A DNA stretch of 22,174 bases from the IMG/VR virus record IMGVR_UViG_3300042673_001958, positions 1-22,174 of that record, one strand, 5' to 3'. This document shows, piece after piece, positions 13,378-20,953 of this stretch. The position numbers and the translations under genes were made by a program. The stretch's first letter is position 1. Each line of letters starts with the position of its first letter. Below the pieces are notes generated by a model that worked only from the letters and a program-made list of their open reading frames with translations, searched no databases and was not told where the DNA came from. The DNA is from a virus.

Positions 13378-15966
13378 ATGCCTTCTTACACTTATCCGGG
13401 CGTTTACATTGAAGAGGTTGCAGGCGCACCTGCTGCAATCGGATCTGCGTCGCCATCGACTGGCGCGATGATTGGCGGTGGCCTTTCTGGGCCGACCAAT
13501 GAGCCTATTCTGGTGACTTCATTCCCAGAGTATGTATCTCGATTTGGTTCGTTCAATACGCTTTCGCGGATGGCAACTTCGGCTTTCGCATTCTTCACGA
13601 ACGGTGGTCAGTTTCTTCGCGTGGTGCGCGTTGTTCCCACCGATGCGACAACGGCTTCTGGGTATCTTTCAGAGGATATCGCAGCCGAGGCACTCACGCC
13701 TGACGCAGGCACGCTTTCTGCGGTTTTTGCAGCCTTCACTGGCGCAAATGGAACGGTCAAGACTCCGATTGCCGCAGGCTCGGTTGTTATCACGGTTACT
13801 GGCGGTGGCGCAGGCTTTGCAACGAATCTGACCGATACTGCTACGGCAGGTGTGTTGGCGAACACTTCGGGTGCCACGGGTACGATTGATTACGAGACGG
13901 GCGAGATTACGATCACTGGCCCTGCAGGTAGCACCTTGAATGCTCCTGCGACCTTTGACATCGATTACGCCTACAAGACCTTCACCTTTGTGATGGATTG
14001 GGCAGGCGCAAGCGGTGACGATATTGGCATTACGATTCAGGGCGATCCTAATTTTCAGGATATCGCAACCGCATCGTTCACGCGCTTTATCGTTTCGATT
14101 GTGAACACGGCCACAGGCGCAACCCTTGAGAGTTACGACGCGATCTCGTTTACCGATCCGTCTAGCCCTAGTTTTATTGCGTCTGTTCTGAACGATGCGA
14201 CCGCAGGTTCTGGTTATGTGAATGTGGTTGCAGAGGGCAACAACGAGTCTCCCACGGATTTCTTCGGTGATCCGATCAATGCCGAGGCTCTTTCGGTTCA
14301 GACTCCTGCCTACAACGGCACCGTTCGCTCGTTTGCCTATACGCTTGCGAATGATGTCTCTCCGTTCTCGCTGACGGCATCGTTCGCGTTTCAGGGCGCG
14401 GCTGTTTCTTCGACTCCTGTGGTTGGTAGCACTTTCGCGCTCTCTTTAGGCGACACGGTGCTGACCTTCCCGCTTCCGTCTGCCTATCAGTATCTTTCGC
14501 AGGATGTTGCGGCAGGTCGGTTAACGATTGCGGCTGCGCGGTTGGATTTGAACGGCACCGTTTTGGTTGCCTCTGCCTGTCCCGATGGCGCAACGCCAGT
14601 CTTTGGAAACCAGACCTTCACCTACAACGGCACGACCAACGCTTTCGCGGTTACGGGAACGATTGCGACCGCAGACATTGTGGCAGGCTCGTCGGGTATC
14701 TCGCTTGTTGGCGGAAACCTTGTTGTGACGATTACGCTTGCTGCGGTAACCTCTCCGCAGCCAGAGTTTAATCCTGCTGCGGTTACTTTCGCGGCGACCT
14801 CTGCGATTGCAGCGACTTCGGCCTACGCGCTTGGCACCGTTCTGATTGCCGATGATGGCGATGGCAACATCGTTGATCTTGGCACTGGTACTGCGGTTGC
14901 TCTTGAACTTGACACCAATGCGGCGACCAACGGGATCAATTACACGACTGGCGTGCTTTCTGCGACTTGGATTTTCACCGACAACCCGTCGCGTGGCCCT
15001 GCCTCTGCTTCTGCGCAGACCGCCACCTACTACACGCAGGCTGCTGTTGCATCTGCGACGCTTTCGCTTTCTGGCGGCGCGGATGGTTCTGCTCTTACGC
15101 GCTCGGTTGTTTCGGCACCTGCGCTTTCGGCGGATGCCAAAGGTCTTTACGCGCTGAACAGGGTCGAAGAGATTCTGAATATTTGCATCCCCGATTTCGA
15201 GACCGATCCCATCGTTTCTGGCGATTTGATCGACTACTGCGAGACTCGGAAAGATCGCTTCTGCGTGGTATCTGTTCCGCAGGGCTTGGATAACAACCAA
15301 GCGGTAAACTACAAGCGGCAGACGCTTGCGAAAAACTCCTCGCGTGCGGCCATTTACTACCCGCATATCCGCATCATTGATCCTGTCACCGAGAACGAGG
15401 TTTTGCAGCCTGCAGGTGGCCATATGCTTGGCATTCTGGCTCGGACGGATTCGGTTGCCAATGTTTCGACTGCACCTGCAGGAACGACTCGCGGCGCACT
15501 TTCTTTCTCGGTCGGCCTTGAGTTCAAGATGACGCCAGAGCAGGCAGGCGTGACGAATCAGGCTTGCGTCAACAATCTGGTTGATTTCCCGTACACTGGT
15601 CGCGTGGTATGGGGAGCGCGGACGCTTCAGGTCAACGGCGAGTTCCCGTACATCCAGATGCGTCGGTTGTTCATCTATCTTGAAAAGAGCATTTTCAACA
15701 GCACGCAGCAGTTCGTGTTTGAGAACAATGGTGCGGCACTTCAGGCGCGGGTTCGCGTTACGGTTGAGGCTTTCCTTCTCAATCTTTACAACGCTGGATA
15801 TTTTAGCGGAAACACTCCTGCTCAGGCCTTCTTCGTGGTTTGCGATAGCACGAACAACCCGCCTGAGAGGGTTGCGCAGGGAATCTTGACCTGCGACATT
15901 GGCGTTGCGCCCACGCGCCCTGCAGAATTCATCGTATTCCGCTTTCAGCAGAAGGCATTGGAGTAA
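13378..15966 (+). CDS. Contractile tail sheath protein, gp18-like with large beta insert
   Basis: Sheath subunits polymerise round the tail tube and contract to drive it through the host envelope. The N-terminus (YPGVYIEEVAGAP) and the C-terminal ~270 residues are classic sheath: DRFCVVSVP at about 626, YYPHIRIIDP at 660, GHMLGILARTD, TGRVVWGARTL at 740, IQMRRLFIYLEKSI at 759, and a final GVAPTRPAEFIVFRF. At 862 residues it is well above T4 gp18 (659). The extra length is Thr/Ala/Gly-rich beta sequence at about 105-200 and 300-560. Two copies of a G-x-I-(D/N)-Y-x-T-G motif lie at 168-175 and 519-525, and the same motif is in the capsid protein. AGGGAG at 13365-13370 precedes the ATG. Confidence 0.96.
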   Translation: MPSYTYPGVYIEEVAGAPAAIGSASPSTGAMIGGGLSGPTNEPILVTSFPEYVSRFGSFNTLSRMATSAFAFFTNGGQFLRVVRVVPTDATTASGYLSEDIAAEALTPDAGTLSAVFAAFTGANGTVKTPIAAGSVVITVTGGGAGFATNLTDTATAGVLANTSGATGTIDYETGEITITGPAGSTLNAPATFDIDYAYKTFTFVMDWAGASGDDIGITIQGDPNFQDIATASFTRFIVSIVNTATGATLESYDAISFTDPSSPSFIASVLNDATAGSGYVNVVAEGNNESPTDFFGDPINAEALSVQTPAYNGTVRSFAYTLANDVSPFSLTASFAFQGAAVSSTPVVGSTFALSLGDTVLTFPLPSAYQYLSQDVAAGRLTIAAARLDLNGTVLVASACPDGATPVFGNQTFTYNGTTNAFAVTGTIATADIVAGSSGISLVGGNLVVTITLAAVTSPQPEFNPAAVTFAATSAIAATSAYALGTVLIADDGDGNIVDLGTGTAVALELDTNAATNGINYTTGVLSATWIFTDNPSRGPASASAQTATYYTQAAVASATLSLSGGADGSALTRSVVSAPALSADAKGLYALNRVEEILNICIPDFETDPIVSGDLIDYCETRKDRFCVVSVPQGLDNNQAVNYKRQTLAKNSSRAAIYYPHIRIIDPVTENEVLQPAGGHMLGILARTDSVANVSTAPAGTTRGALSFSVGLEFKMTPEQAGVTNQACVNNLVDFPYTGRVVWGARTLQVNGEFPYIQMRRLFIYLEKSIFNSTQQFVFENNGAALQARVRVTVEAFLLNLYNAGYFSGNTPAQAFFVVCDSTNNPPERVAQGILTCDIGVAPTRPAEFIVFRFQQKALE

Positions 15967-15972
15967 TATTGA

Positions 15973-16476
15973 ATGTCTTTTATTCCTGAAATCATCATTC
16001 AAGAGGTTGTCGGCGGCGGCACCTTTACAGGCGTTGCTCCTGATGGCGCACTTTCTGGGCCTTTGCCGCCGAACTTGGGCGACCCCTATTATGGTGGACG
16101 GGTAAACTTCTATTCACAATCCACGGATGGCGGTCTTTACCGCGCTCCTGATGCTGTTGGAACCTATCTTTCCACCGTTATGTTTAATGGTGCAGGAACC
16201 ACGGATTGGTCGATCGATTTGGTAAGCGACTCTTATCCTGTTGGAACGCCTGTTTCGTTTTCGTACAACATTTTGACCTATTCGACAGGCATTGTGAGCG
16301 GTTTCTTTTCGACTGCAGAGCAGTTTGTTTGGATGCCGACGCGCCCCATTTTTATTCCGCCAAATCACTATCTAAAGTTTACGACGACAGGCAATCTTTC
16401 TTCAGACGCTCGCTTGACCTATATGGTTGGCGGCGGTTGGGGTTATCGAACTCTTCAAATGTTTAGCACGAATTGA
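15973..16476 (+). CDS. Unknown beta-rich tail-module protein (167 aa)
   Basis: The family is not recognised. TTGGAG (15958-15963) lies 9 nt before ATG 15973. The protein is rich in Gly, Thr, Ser and aromatic residues, with alternating strands (VSFSYNILTYSTG, HYLKFTTTGNLSS), typical of virion decoration or fibre-like proteins. Its first residues (IPEIIIQEVVGGG) echo the sheath N-terminus (YPGVYIEEVAGAP) loosely. T4 goes directly from sheath to tube, so this is an extra gene between them. It could be a sheath- or tube-associated ornament; there is no direct evidence. Confidence 0.8.
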   Translation: MSFIPEIIIQEVVGGGTFTGVAPDGALSGPLPPNLGDPYYGGRVNFYSQSTDGGLYRAPDAVGTYLSTVMFNGAGTTDWSIDLVSDSYPVGTPVSFSYNILTYSTGIVSGFFSTAEQFVWMPTRPIFIPPNHYLKFTTTGNLSSDARLTYMVGGGWGYRTLQMFSTN

Positions 16477-16484
16477 GGTAATGC

Positions 16485-17075
16485 ATGGCACGCGCAGAAA
16501 CTACTGATTTCCTCCAAAATTTCCGTTTCCATGTCACTACATCATCAAGTGGCTACAATCCGTTGAAATTCAATCAAGCGGGTACGGGTACGGGCGGCGA
16601 GGCTGGATTCCAGTCTGTGTCGATTCCTGATATCTCGATCGAAGCGACCGAGTATCGTGAAGGCACCTACAAATACACCCGCAAGTTTCCGGGGCCTCCG
16701 ACCATCGCGGACATCACGCTGATTCGTGGCGTTATCGTGCAGGATACAAAGTTTTACGATTGGGCCGTGAACACCTATTCTGGCGGTCAGTATCGCGTTG
16801 ATCTCAATATCTTGCAGTATACCCGCAGCGATCTTGCCACGCCCCAGAGCCCTGCCCAGAACAGTACTGTTCCCACAACTGCGTCTCGTATCTACAAGTG
16901 CTACGAGTGCTTGCCCACGCAGGTGAAGCCTGCAGGCGATCTTGATGCGACTTCTGGCGAGGTGGCGATGGCAGAATTGACGGTCGCGATGGAATATTTC
17001 ACGATTTCCAATACTGCGCCTGCTGCTCTTGTTGGCACCAACAACTTCTCGACTCAAACGCCCACGCCTCAGTAA
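16485..17075 (+). CDS. Tail tube protein, gp19-like (copy A)
   Basis: The tail tube is the inner rigid cylinder of the contractile tail. The T4 gp19 family (about 160-200 aa) is recognised by the order FLQNFRFHV, GFQSVSIPDISIE (41-53), a basic YKYTRKFPG segment, ITLIRGV (77-83), FYDWA (90-94), and the C-terminal GDLDATSGEVAMAEL strand. GAGG at 16475-16478 precedes the ATG by 6 nt and overlaps the previous stop. It is followed at once by a second gp19-like gene with nearly the same N-terminus (MARAETTDFLQN against MARSEFTDFLQN). Confidence 0.93.
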   Translation: MARAETTDFLQNFRFHVTTSSSGYNPLKFNQAGTGTGGEAGFQSVSIPDISIEATEYREGTYKYTRKFPGPPTIADITLIRGVIVQDTKFYDWAVNTYSGGQYRVDLNILQYTRSDLATPQSPAQNSTVPTTASRIYKCYECLPTQVKPAGDLDATSGEVAMAELTVAMEYFTISNTAPAALVGTNNFSTQTPTPQ

Positions 17076-17081
17076 TCGTTC

Positions 17082-17690
17082 GTGGCGCGGTCAGAATTCA
17101 CAGATTTTCTGCAGAATCACCATTTCTGGTTGGTCGAGATTTCGGTCAGCAGTCGTGCGCCATATTTTGTTGCAGGCTCGCTGACCAGTGGGTTTCAATC
17201 TGTAACCATGCCAGAGATCACAGGTGAGACGGAATCTGTCTCGCAAATGTGTTCTCCTTATCGTGTAAATTACAACCGAACTTACACCTACAATTCGTTG
17301 ACGCTGCTTCGCGGCGTGACATCATACGATTCGTCTTTTTACCGTTGGATGTACCGTTCGATGCGTGGCGAGGATCGCGTGCAGCGCAATTTCCTGCTTC
17401 TGCACTTCAGCAATGTTGGCGTTGATCAAGGTGGCGCACCATTGAAGACTGGCATCGCGCAGAATGTAGGTCTTGGAAACCTTGAGACCCTTCGCGCTTT
17501 CGGGAAGGGATATTATTTATGGGATTGCATTCCTATTCGATACAAAGCGGGTTCGGACTTGGATGCATCTTCTGGTGATGTTTCGATTGCAGAACTGGAT
17601 ATCCAACCTTCATATTTCACTGAATTCTCGCTTGACCCGCTGCAGTTGACCGACCTTAACGCTGTTCCTGCTCTTGGTATTGCAATATGA
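17082..17690 (+). CDS. Tail tube paralogue, gp19-like (copy B, GTG start)
   Basis: This second gp19-family protein shares MAR-x-E-x-TDFLQN, GFQSVTMPEI, YNSLTLLRGV, FYRWM and the C-terminal AGSDLDASSGDVSIAEL with copy A, but is otherwise diverged. The GTG start at 17082 is fixed by this alignment; no ribosome site is visible, so coupling to copy A, 6 nt upstream, is likely. In T4 the tube-like fold also occurs in the tube initiator gp54, so one copy may form the tube body and the other a cap, initiator or completion ring. Which is which cannot be settled from sequence, though copy A is closer to canonical gp19. The stop overlaps the next ATG. Confidence 0.88.
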   Translation: MARSEFTDFLQNHHFWLVEISVSSRAPYFVAGSLTSGFQSVTMPEITGETESVSQMCSPYRVNYNRTYTYNSLTLLRGVTSYDSSFYRWMYRSMRGEDRVQRNFLLLHFSNVGVDQGGAPLKTGIAQNVGLGNLETLRAFGKGYYLWDCIPIRYKAGSDLDASSGDVSIAELDIQPSYFTEFSLDPLQLTDLNAVPALGIAI

Positions 17691-18031
17691 GTGAAGAAGA
17701 TCTGAAAAACCAAGAACAAAAGGCAGACGATAACATGAACTTCTGGGCAAAACAGAATCCGCTTCTGTACCTAATCGTCGTCCTGATCATGGGCGGCAAT
17801 GGTGCAGGGCTTGTGACCAACAACAGCCTGCGCGACGATGTTCGGGCGATTGGAAAGCAGTTAGACGATGCGCTTCGTCGGATTGAAGATCAGGAGCGCA
17901 TTAGCACCATGTATCGTCGTGAAATCGACCTGCTTGATCGTCGGACGACCGACATTGAAGATCGCGTGAAGCAAATTGAGGACGATCAGGGCGATGCCAC
18001 GGACGAAGAGCCACGCCCGCGCCGCAGATAA
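17687..18031 (+). CDS. Single-TM coiled-coil protein (114 aa)
   Basis: ATG 17687 overlaps the tube paralogue stop (ATGA). A hydrophobic segment at about 25-43 (NPLLYLIVVLIMGGNGAGLV) fits one transmembrane helix. It is followed by a long charged heptad helix (about 47-98) and an acidic then basic tail (DEEPRPRRR). The N-terminal 20 residues are polar. A one-TM plus coiled-coil layout is shared by inner-membrane spanins and some holin-like proteins, but there is no lysis cassette here, so the role is open. Lysis or tail-membrane contact are both guesses. It is the last gene of the structural operon before a strong promoter. Confidence 0.8.
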   Translation: MSEEDLKNQEQKADDNMNFWAKQNPLLYLIVVLIMGGNGAGLVTNNSLRDDVRAIGKQLDDALRRIEDQERISTMYRREIDLLDRRTTDIEDRVKQIEDDQGDATDEEPRPRRR

Positions 18032-18035
18032 ATGT

Positions 18036-18063
18036 TTGACAAACGATCTTGCGGGTGTAATGT
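18036..18063 (+). promoter_or_regulatory. Strong sigma70-like promoter before the accessory block
   Basis: TTGACA (18036-18041), a 16-nt spacer, then TAATGT (18058-18063). The -35 is consensus. The downstream gene at 18097 has a perfect AGGAGG ribosome site (18086-18091). This suggests host-polymerase transcription of the accessory genes independent of the late structural operon. Confidence 0.7.
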
Positions 18064-18096
18064 CGCCGTTGCCTGAACAAACCAGAGGAGGCAAAA

Positions 18097-18651
18097 ATGA
18101 GTGAGTTTTTTCGACGGCTGAATGAGGCGCAGAGCGCAGGCGAACTTCCAGAATGGGATGCGGATGGCGACATCAAGTATCGCACTGCTCTTGGCGAGAT
18201 CACTTTCCACACGGACGACGAGATCGAGGCTGCTACGATCAATCGGGTGGGCGGCGTTACGGGCTACGACGACAAAATGAAGTTTTTCGCGGATACGATC
18301 GTTGATCGGATCGCCAAAGGTCGGCTGAAGGTCGAGCGATGGAGCGAGGAGATTCTCGTTTCGCGCCGAGACGGAATGCAGACCGACATCAAGTTGGTCG
18401 CGCCCAATGGCATGAGCGCGGTCATTACGATTTACTACGATAAGGACGGAATGACCTTCGACATGAATCAACTCGGCCAGAACCCTATGTCAAGGTACGC
18501 TGACCTTGAGGTCTTTGCGCAGGGTCAGAAGCAGAATTTCGATGCCGCGATCAAGGATGCGATTGCCGCGCTGCAGGGCGACCTTGAGGATGTGAATTCG
18601 TTCCGAGTGTTGTGGCCTCGGTTCGGCCACGCGCCCTACTACGGCAAGTAA
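18097..18651 (+). CDS. Unknown soluble protein with LNE leader (184 aa)
   Basis: This gene has the best ribosome site in the window (AGGAGG, 5 nt spacing) and a consensus-like promoter just upstream. The family is not recognised. The N-terminus, MSEFFRRLNE, has basic residues followed by an L-N-E triplet ending at residue 10, the same type of leader as several other unknowns here. The rest is mixed alpha/beta (LGEITFHTDDEIEAATI, DIKLVAPNGMSAVITIYYD) with no membrane segment or catalytic motif. If the leader is cut by the prohead protease, this would be an internal head protein; strong early-type expression would instead suit a host-interaction role. Unresolved. Confidence 0.8.
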   Translation: MSEFFRRLNEAQSAGELPEWDADGDIKYRTALGEITFHTDDEIEAATINRVGGVTGYDDKMKFFADTIVDRIAKGRLKVERWSEEILVSRRDGMQTDIKLVAPNGMSAVITIYYDKDGMTFDMNQLGQNPMSRYADLEVFAQGQKQNFDAAIKDAIAALQGDLEDVNSFRVLWPRFGHAPYYGK

Positions 18652-18665
18652 CGCAATCGATTGCG
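18652..18665. repeat. Palindrome CGCAATCGATTGCG (copy 3), intergenic
   Basis: This perfect 14-bp palindrome begins at the base after the stop codon of the previous gene and ends 12 nt before the next ATG, abutting the GGGAGG ribosome site at 18667-18672. Its context (stop, then ACGCAATCGATTGCGC) is nearly the same as copy 4 at 21649-21662. Confidence 0.75.
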
Positions 18666-18677
18666 CGGGAGGCGACC

Positions 18678-19025
18678 ATGCGGAAACTAATTGAGCAGAC
18701 GGAGCGGATGCTTACCGAGGGCGGGCAGACCTTTATGGTAACCGCTCGCGGGGCAACGCCAGAGGTCGCCTTTAGGAATGCGGTCGCGGACGCCAGAAGG
18801 CGGTATGGCGATGATGGTTACACGGGTACGATTGCCGAAAAGAGCAAGTTTGTGCTTATCAACCTTCCGACAAATTACGATCAAATCCCGCTGTCTTACG
18901 CGAAAGAATTTGCTCGATCGCTGATCGACAAAGAGGATCGTCGGATTGACGACAAATGGGGGCCGTCAGGGGCGATTGATTTGCGGAACGGCGAGTATCT
19001 TTTCTTCGGTTGGGCATCGAGTTAG
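18678..19025 (+). CDS. Conserved-type unknown with LIE leader (115 aa)
   Basis: ATG 18678 is chosen over an upstream TTG because GGGAGG lies 5 nt before it. The protein begins MRKLIE, with another L-T-E triplet ending at residue 14, both possible prohead-protease sites. The body has a compact alpha/beta domain including AFRNAVADARRRYGDDGYTGTIAEK, a segment I have seen in unnamed phage and plasmid proteins, though I cannot name the family. It is soluble, with no membrane segment. The palindrome at 18652-18665 sits just upstream. Confidence 0.78.
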   Translation: MRKLIEQTERMLTEGGQTFMVTARGATPEVAFRNAVADARRRYGDDGYTGTIAEKSKFVLINLPTNYDQIPLSYAKEFARSLIDKEDRRIDDKWGPSGAIDLRNGEYLFFGWASS

Positions 19026-19026
19026 C

Positions 19027-19308
19027 ATGAGACCGTTCGATAAAGAAAAGAACAGTTATGCGGTTTCTGGCCTCCGTCTTTTGGTTCAGTCGGACATCAA
19101 ACGCTTGGACGAGACGCTTGCGGATATCGCGGATGCAGGAAGTGCCGCATCCAAAGATTTGAAAGATCCGCTGCGCGATGTTTACCGTCAGGTGCGGGAT
19201 GCCAAGCGGTTGCTACAGGCTGCAGAGGTTGAGTTGGCGACGATCAGTACCAAGCAACTTGGCAGCAGCCTTGCCTCGCTTCTCGACACGCTGAACAAGA
19301 AGAAATAG
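19027..19308 (+). CDS. Small helical unknown protein (93 aa)
   Basis: ATG 19027 lies 1 nt after the previous stop with no clear ribosome site, so coupled translation is likely. The protein is almost wholly helical and charged (IKRLDETLADIADAG, DVYRQVRDAKRLLQAAEVEL) with a Lys-rich C-terminus. It has no L-x-E leader in the first ten residues. The family is not recognised. Confidence 0.68.
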   Translation: MRPFDKEKNSYAVSGLRLLVQSDIKRLDETLADIADAGSAASKDLKDPLRDVYRQVRDAKRLLQAAEVELATISTKQLGSSLASLLDTLNKKK

Positions 19309-19339
19309 GGTTTCTGCCTTGCGGCCATGCGGTTGAGGT

Positions 19340-19368
19340 TTGCGCCTTATCGCGTGATCGGCTATGAT
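19340..19368 (+). promoter_or_regulatory. Sigma70-like promoter
   Basis: TTGCGC (19340-19345), 17-nt spacer, TATGAT (19363-19368). It lies 27 nt before ATG 19395 in an 86-nt gap, so the transcript would have a short leader including GAGG at 19386-19389. The -35 TTGCGC is the same as in the promoter candidate at 21010. Confidence 0.62.
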
Positions 19369-19394
19369 CTTTTCGTCTAACGAGTGAGGTCGAA

Positions 19395-20207
19395 ATGTCG
19401 GTGGATATCTCTAGGTTGATCGGGTTGCTTGAGCAGGACTTGGATGACGATGTTTCCGAGCCTTTGCAGGAGGAGGGCGATGCGCCTTCTCCTACTCGCG
19501 AGGCCTCCACAAAATCGCTCATCAAGCGCGGCCTGAAGCCTCTTGATAGGACGCCGTCAGGGGCCAAATCAGCCGAGGCAGAGCCAGATGCGGGTGCTTC
19601 ATCGGGTCTCGACCTTACCCTGCCTAAAACCGTTGCAGACGCGGCCAAGAAGGGGCTCGATCTGCGTCGTCGTCGGGAGGCGTTGAAGGCATCTGGCGAG
19701 ATCGGTTCTAGCGAGTCGTTGGGCGGCACAGATATCGGTGTTGCTCGCGCCGTTCAACTCTCGGACGGTGGCACCATTACGCTATCGGCGGTAAAACGCA
19801 TGGCGGCATATTTTGCTCGTCATGAGGTCGACAAGAAGGCCGATGGGTTTGGCAACGACGCAAAGCCAAGTGCAGGCTATGTGGCGTGGCTGCTTTGGGG
19901 CGGCGATCCTGCGGTTGAGTGGACGCGCAAGATTTTGCGAAAGGCAGACCGTGAAGGTGCTGTCACCGAGGCGGTTCTTGATCGCGCCAATCGAGCAAAA
20001 CCCCTGCGCGGAAAGGGCAAGGCGATCGCCAACATTTTCAGCGCGAACGATGTCACGATTTCGATCACGCTTGATCTAGACGATCTTCGGAACCTGCTGC
20101 GCAAGTACGAGGTTGAGATCGAGGCTGCGGATTTGAAGAAGGCAAACGAGCAGAGCAATGTTTATCGGGTTCTCTTGAAGTATGATCCGAAAGGCCCGAA
20201 GTCGTGA
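19395..20207 (+). CDS. Unknown protein with conserved FARHE...WLLWGGD phage domain (270 aa)
   Basis: GAGG 5 nt before the ATG and a promoter upstream. Residues 1-70 are acidic and disordered, beginning MSVDISRLIGLLE, so an L-L-E ends at residue 13. Residues about 75-182 form a conserved domain: LPKTVADAAKKGLDLRRRRE, GVARAVQLSDGGTITLSAVK, YFARHEVDKKADG, then SAGYVAWLLWGGDPAVEW. I know this block from many phage proteins of unassigned function, often near head genes, but cannot give a name with certainty. The C-terminal ~60 residues form an alpha/beta domain (VTISITLDLDDLRNLLRKYE). The stop overlaps the next start (GTGA). Confidence 0.82.
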   Translation: MSVDISRLIGLLEQDLDDDVSEPLQEEGDAPSPTREASTKSLIKRGLKPLDRTPSGAKSAEAEPDAGASSGLDLTLPKTVADAAKKGLDLRRRREALKASGEIGSSESLGGTDIGVARAVQLSDGGTITLSAVKRMAAYFARHEVDKKADGFGNDAKPSAGYVAWLLWGGDPAVEWTRKILRKADREGAVTEAVLDRANRAKPLRGKGKAIANIFSANDVTISITLDLDDLRNLLRKYEVEIEAADLKKANEQSNVYRVLLKYDPKGPKS

Positions 20208-20845
20208 ACACGGTCGATGCCATTCGGTTTTTATCTGGGATTGGCATGGCGGTGCCACTGCCTGATCAGCGTCAGGCGATGTTGGTAAAATCAAAGGTGA
20301 TTCCTGTATCTGTTTCGGAGATCGTTGATGTACCATATCCATCAAACGAGAGTGAGGCTGTCCGACAAGAACTGGCGTATCTTGCGTCACTTCGTCCTTC
20401 TAGAGATGAGGCTCGGTTCGCCAAGGTTGTCGATGGAGACTTGGCTGCGCCCTTTCGATCCTACCTTGCCGATCAGGGACTGCCGATTGATATCTCGGTG
20501 GTGGGATTGCTCGTCAGCGAGACTGTACCATTGATGCTTGCGTTGAAGTTCAAATACAACCGATCGAGGCCGCGAGAGTTGGCATATATGTATGGTGTTG
20601 ATCTGGATGTTTTTGATTCCAAATCTGCAAACACGCCATCGTATCCAAGCGGTCATATGCTTCAGGCGACGCTCATTGCAGAGGTCATCGGCGCGTTGCA
20701 TCCACAGCACCTTGATGGGTTGCGCGAGATCGCAGAAAAGATCGGCTTGTCGCGGATGCAGTTGGGTCTGCATTTCCAGAGCGACATTGATTACGGAAGA
20801 ATGTGTGCGCAATTGATTGCGCCGCTCGTCAAAATCAACTCGTAA
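20204..20845 (+). CDS. PAP2-superfamily phosphatase (213 aa)
   Basis: All three signatures of the PAP2 / class A acid phosphatase / vanadium haloperoxidase superfamily are present in order: K-x6-RP (K115 to P123), PSGH (148-151) and SR-x5-H-x3-D (S183, R184, H190, D194). The two His residues and the Arg/Lys set are the known phosphate-binding and nucleophile residues of the family, so the enzyme is probably active on a phosphomonoester or pyrophosphate. The substrate is unknown. No signal peptide is evident; one hydrophobic stretch at about 97-114 fits a buried core helix. The GTG start at 20204 overlaps the previous stop. Presence in a structural region is unusual. Confidence 0.9.
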   Translation: MNTVDAIRFLSGIGMAVPLPDQRQAMLVKSKVIPVSVSEIVDVPYPSNESEAVRQELAYLASLRPSRDEARFAKVVDGDLAAPFRSYLADQGLPIDISVVGLLVSETVPLMLALKFKYNRSRPRELAYMYGVDLDVFDSKSANTPSYPSGHMLQATLIAEVIGALHPQHLDGLREIAEKIGLSRMQLGLHFQSDIDYGRMCAQLIAPLVKINS

Positions 20846-20910
20846 AGATCTTTTGATCGCAAAAACGGACTTGACGAGTCTCCAATCATCGATCAAATGG
20901 TTCGTGCGCT

Positions 20911-20944
20911 AAAAAACCTTTCTCCTGCTCTGGATCGAGAAAGG
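20911..20944 (-). terminator. Intrinsic terminator on the minus strand
   Basis: CCTTTCTC (20917-20924) pairs perfectly with GAGAAAGG (20937-20944) over a 12-nt loop. On the + strand six A's (20911-20916) come before the stem, so read leftward the hairpin is followed by TTTTTT, a textbook rho-independent terminator. No minus-strand gene is seen in the window, so it would stop antisense transcripts entering the PAP2 gene from the right. Confidence 0.7.
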
Positions 20945-20953
20945 AACACAACT

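Noticed and set aside
14521-16002. Minus-strand open frame (493 codons) opposite the sheath
   Set aside because: Arg/Asn-rich low-quality sequence created by the sheath gene's codon use; no start signal and no family pattern.
18946-19026. Earlier in-frame start for the gene at 19027
   Set aside because: It would overlap the previous gene by 80 nt with no ribosome site; the ATG right after the stop is simpler.
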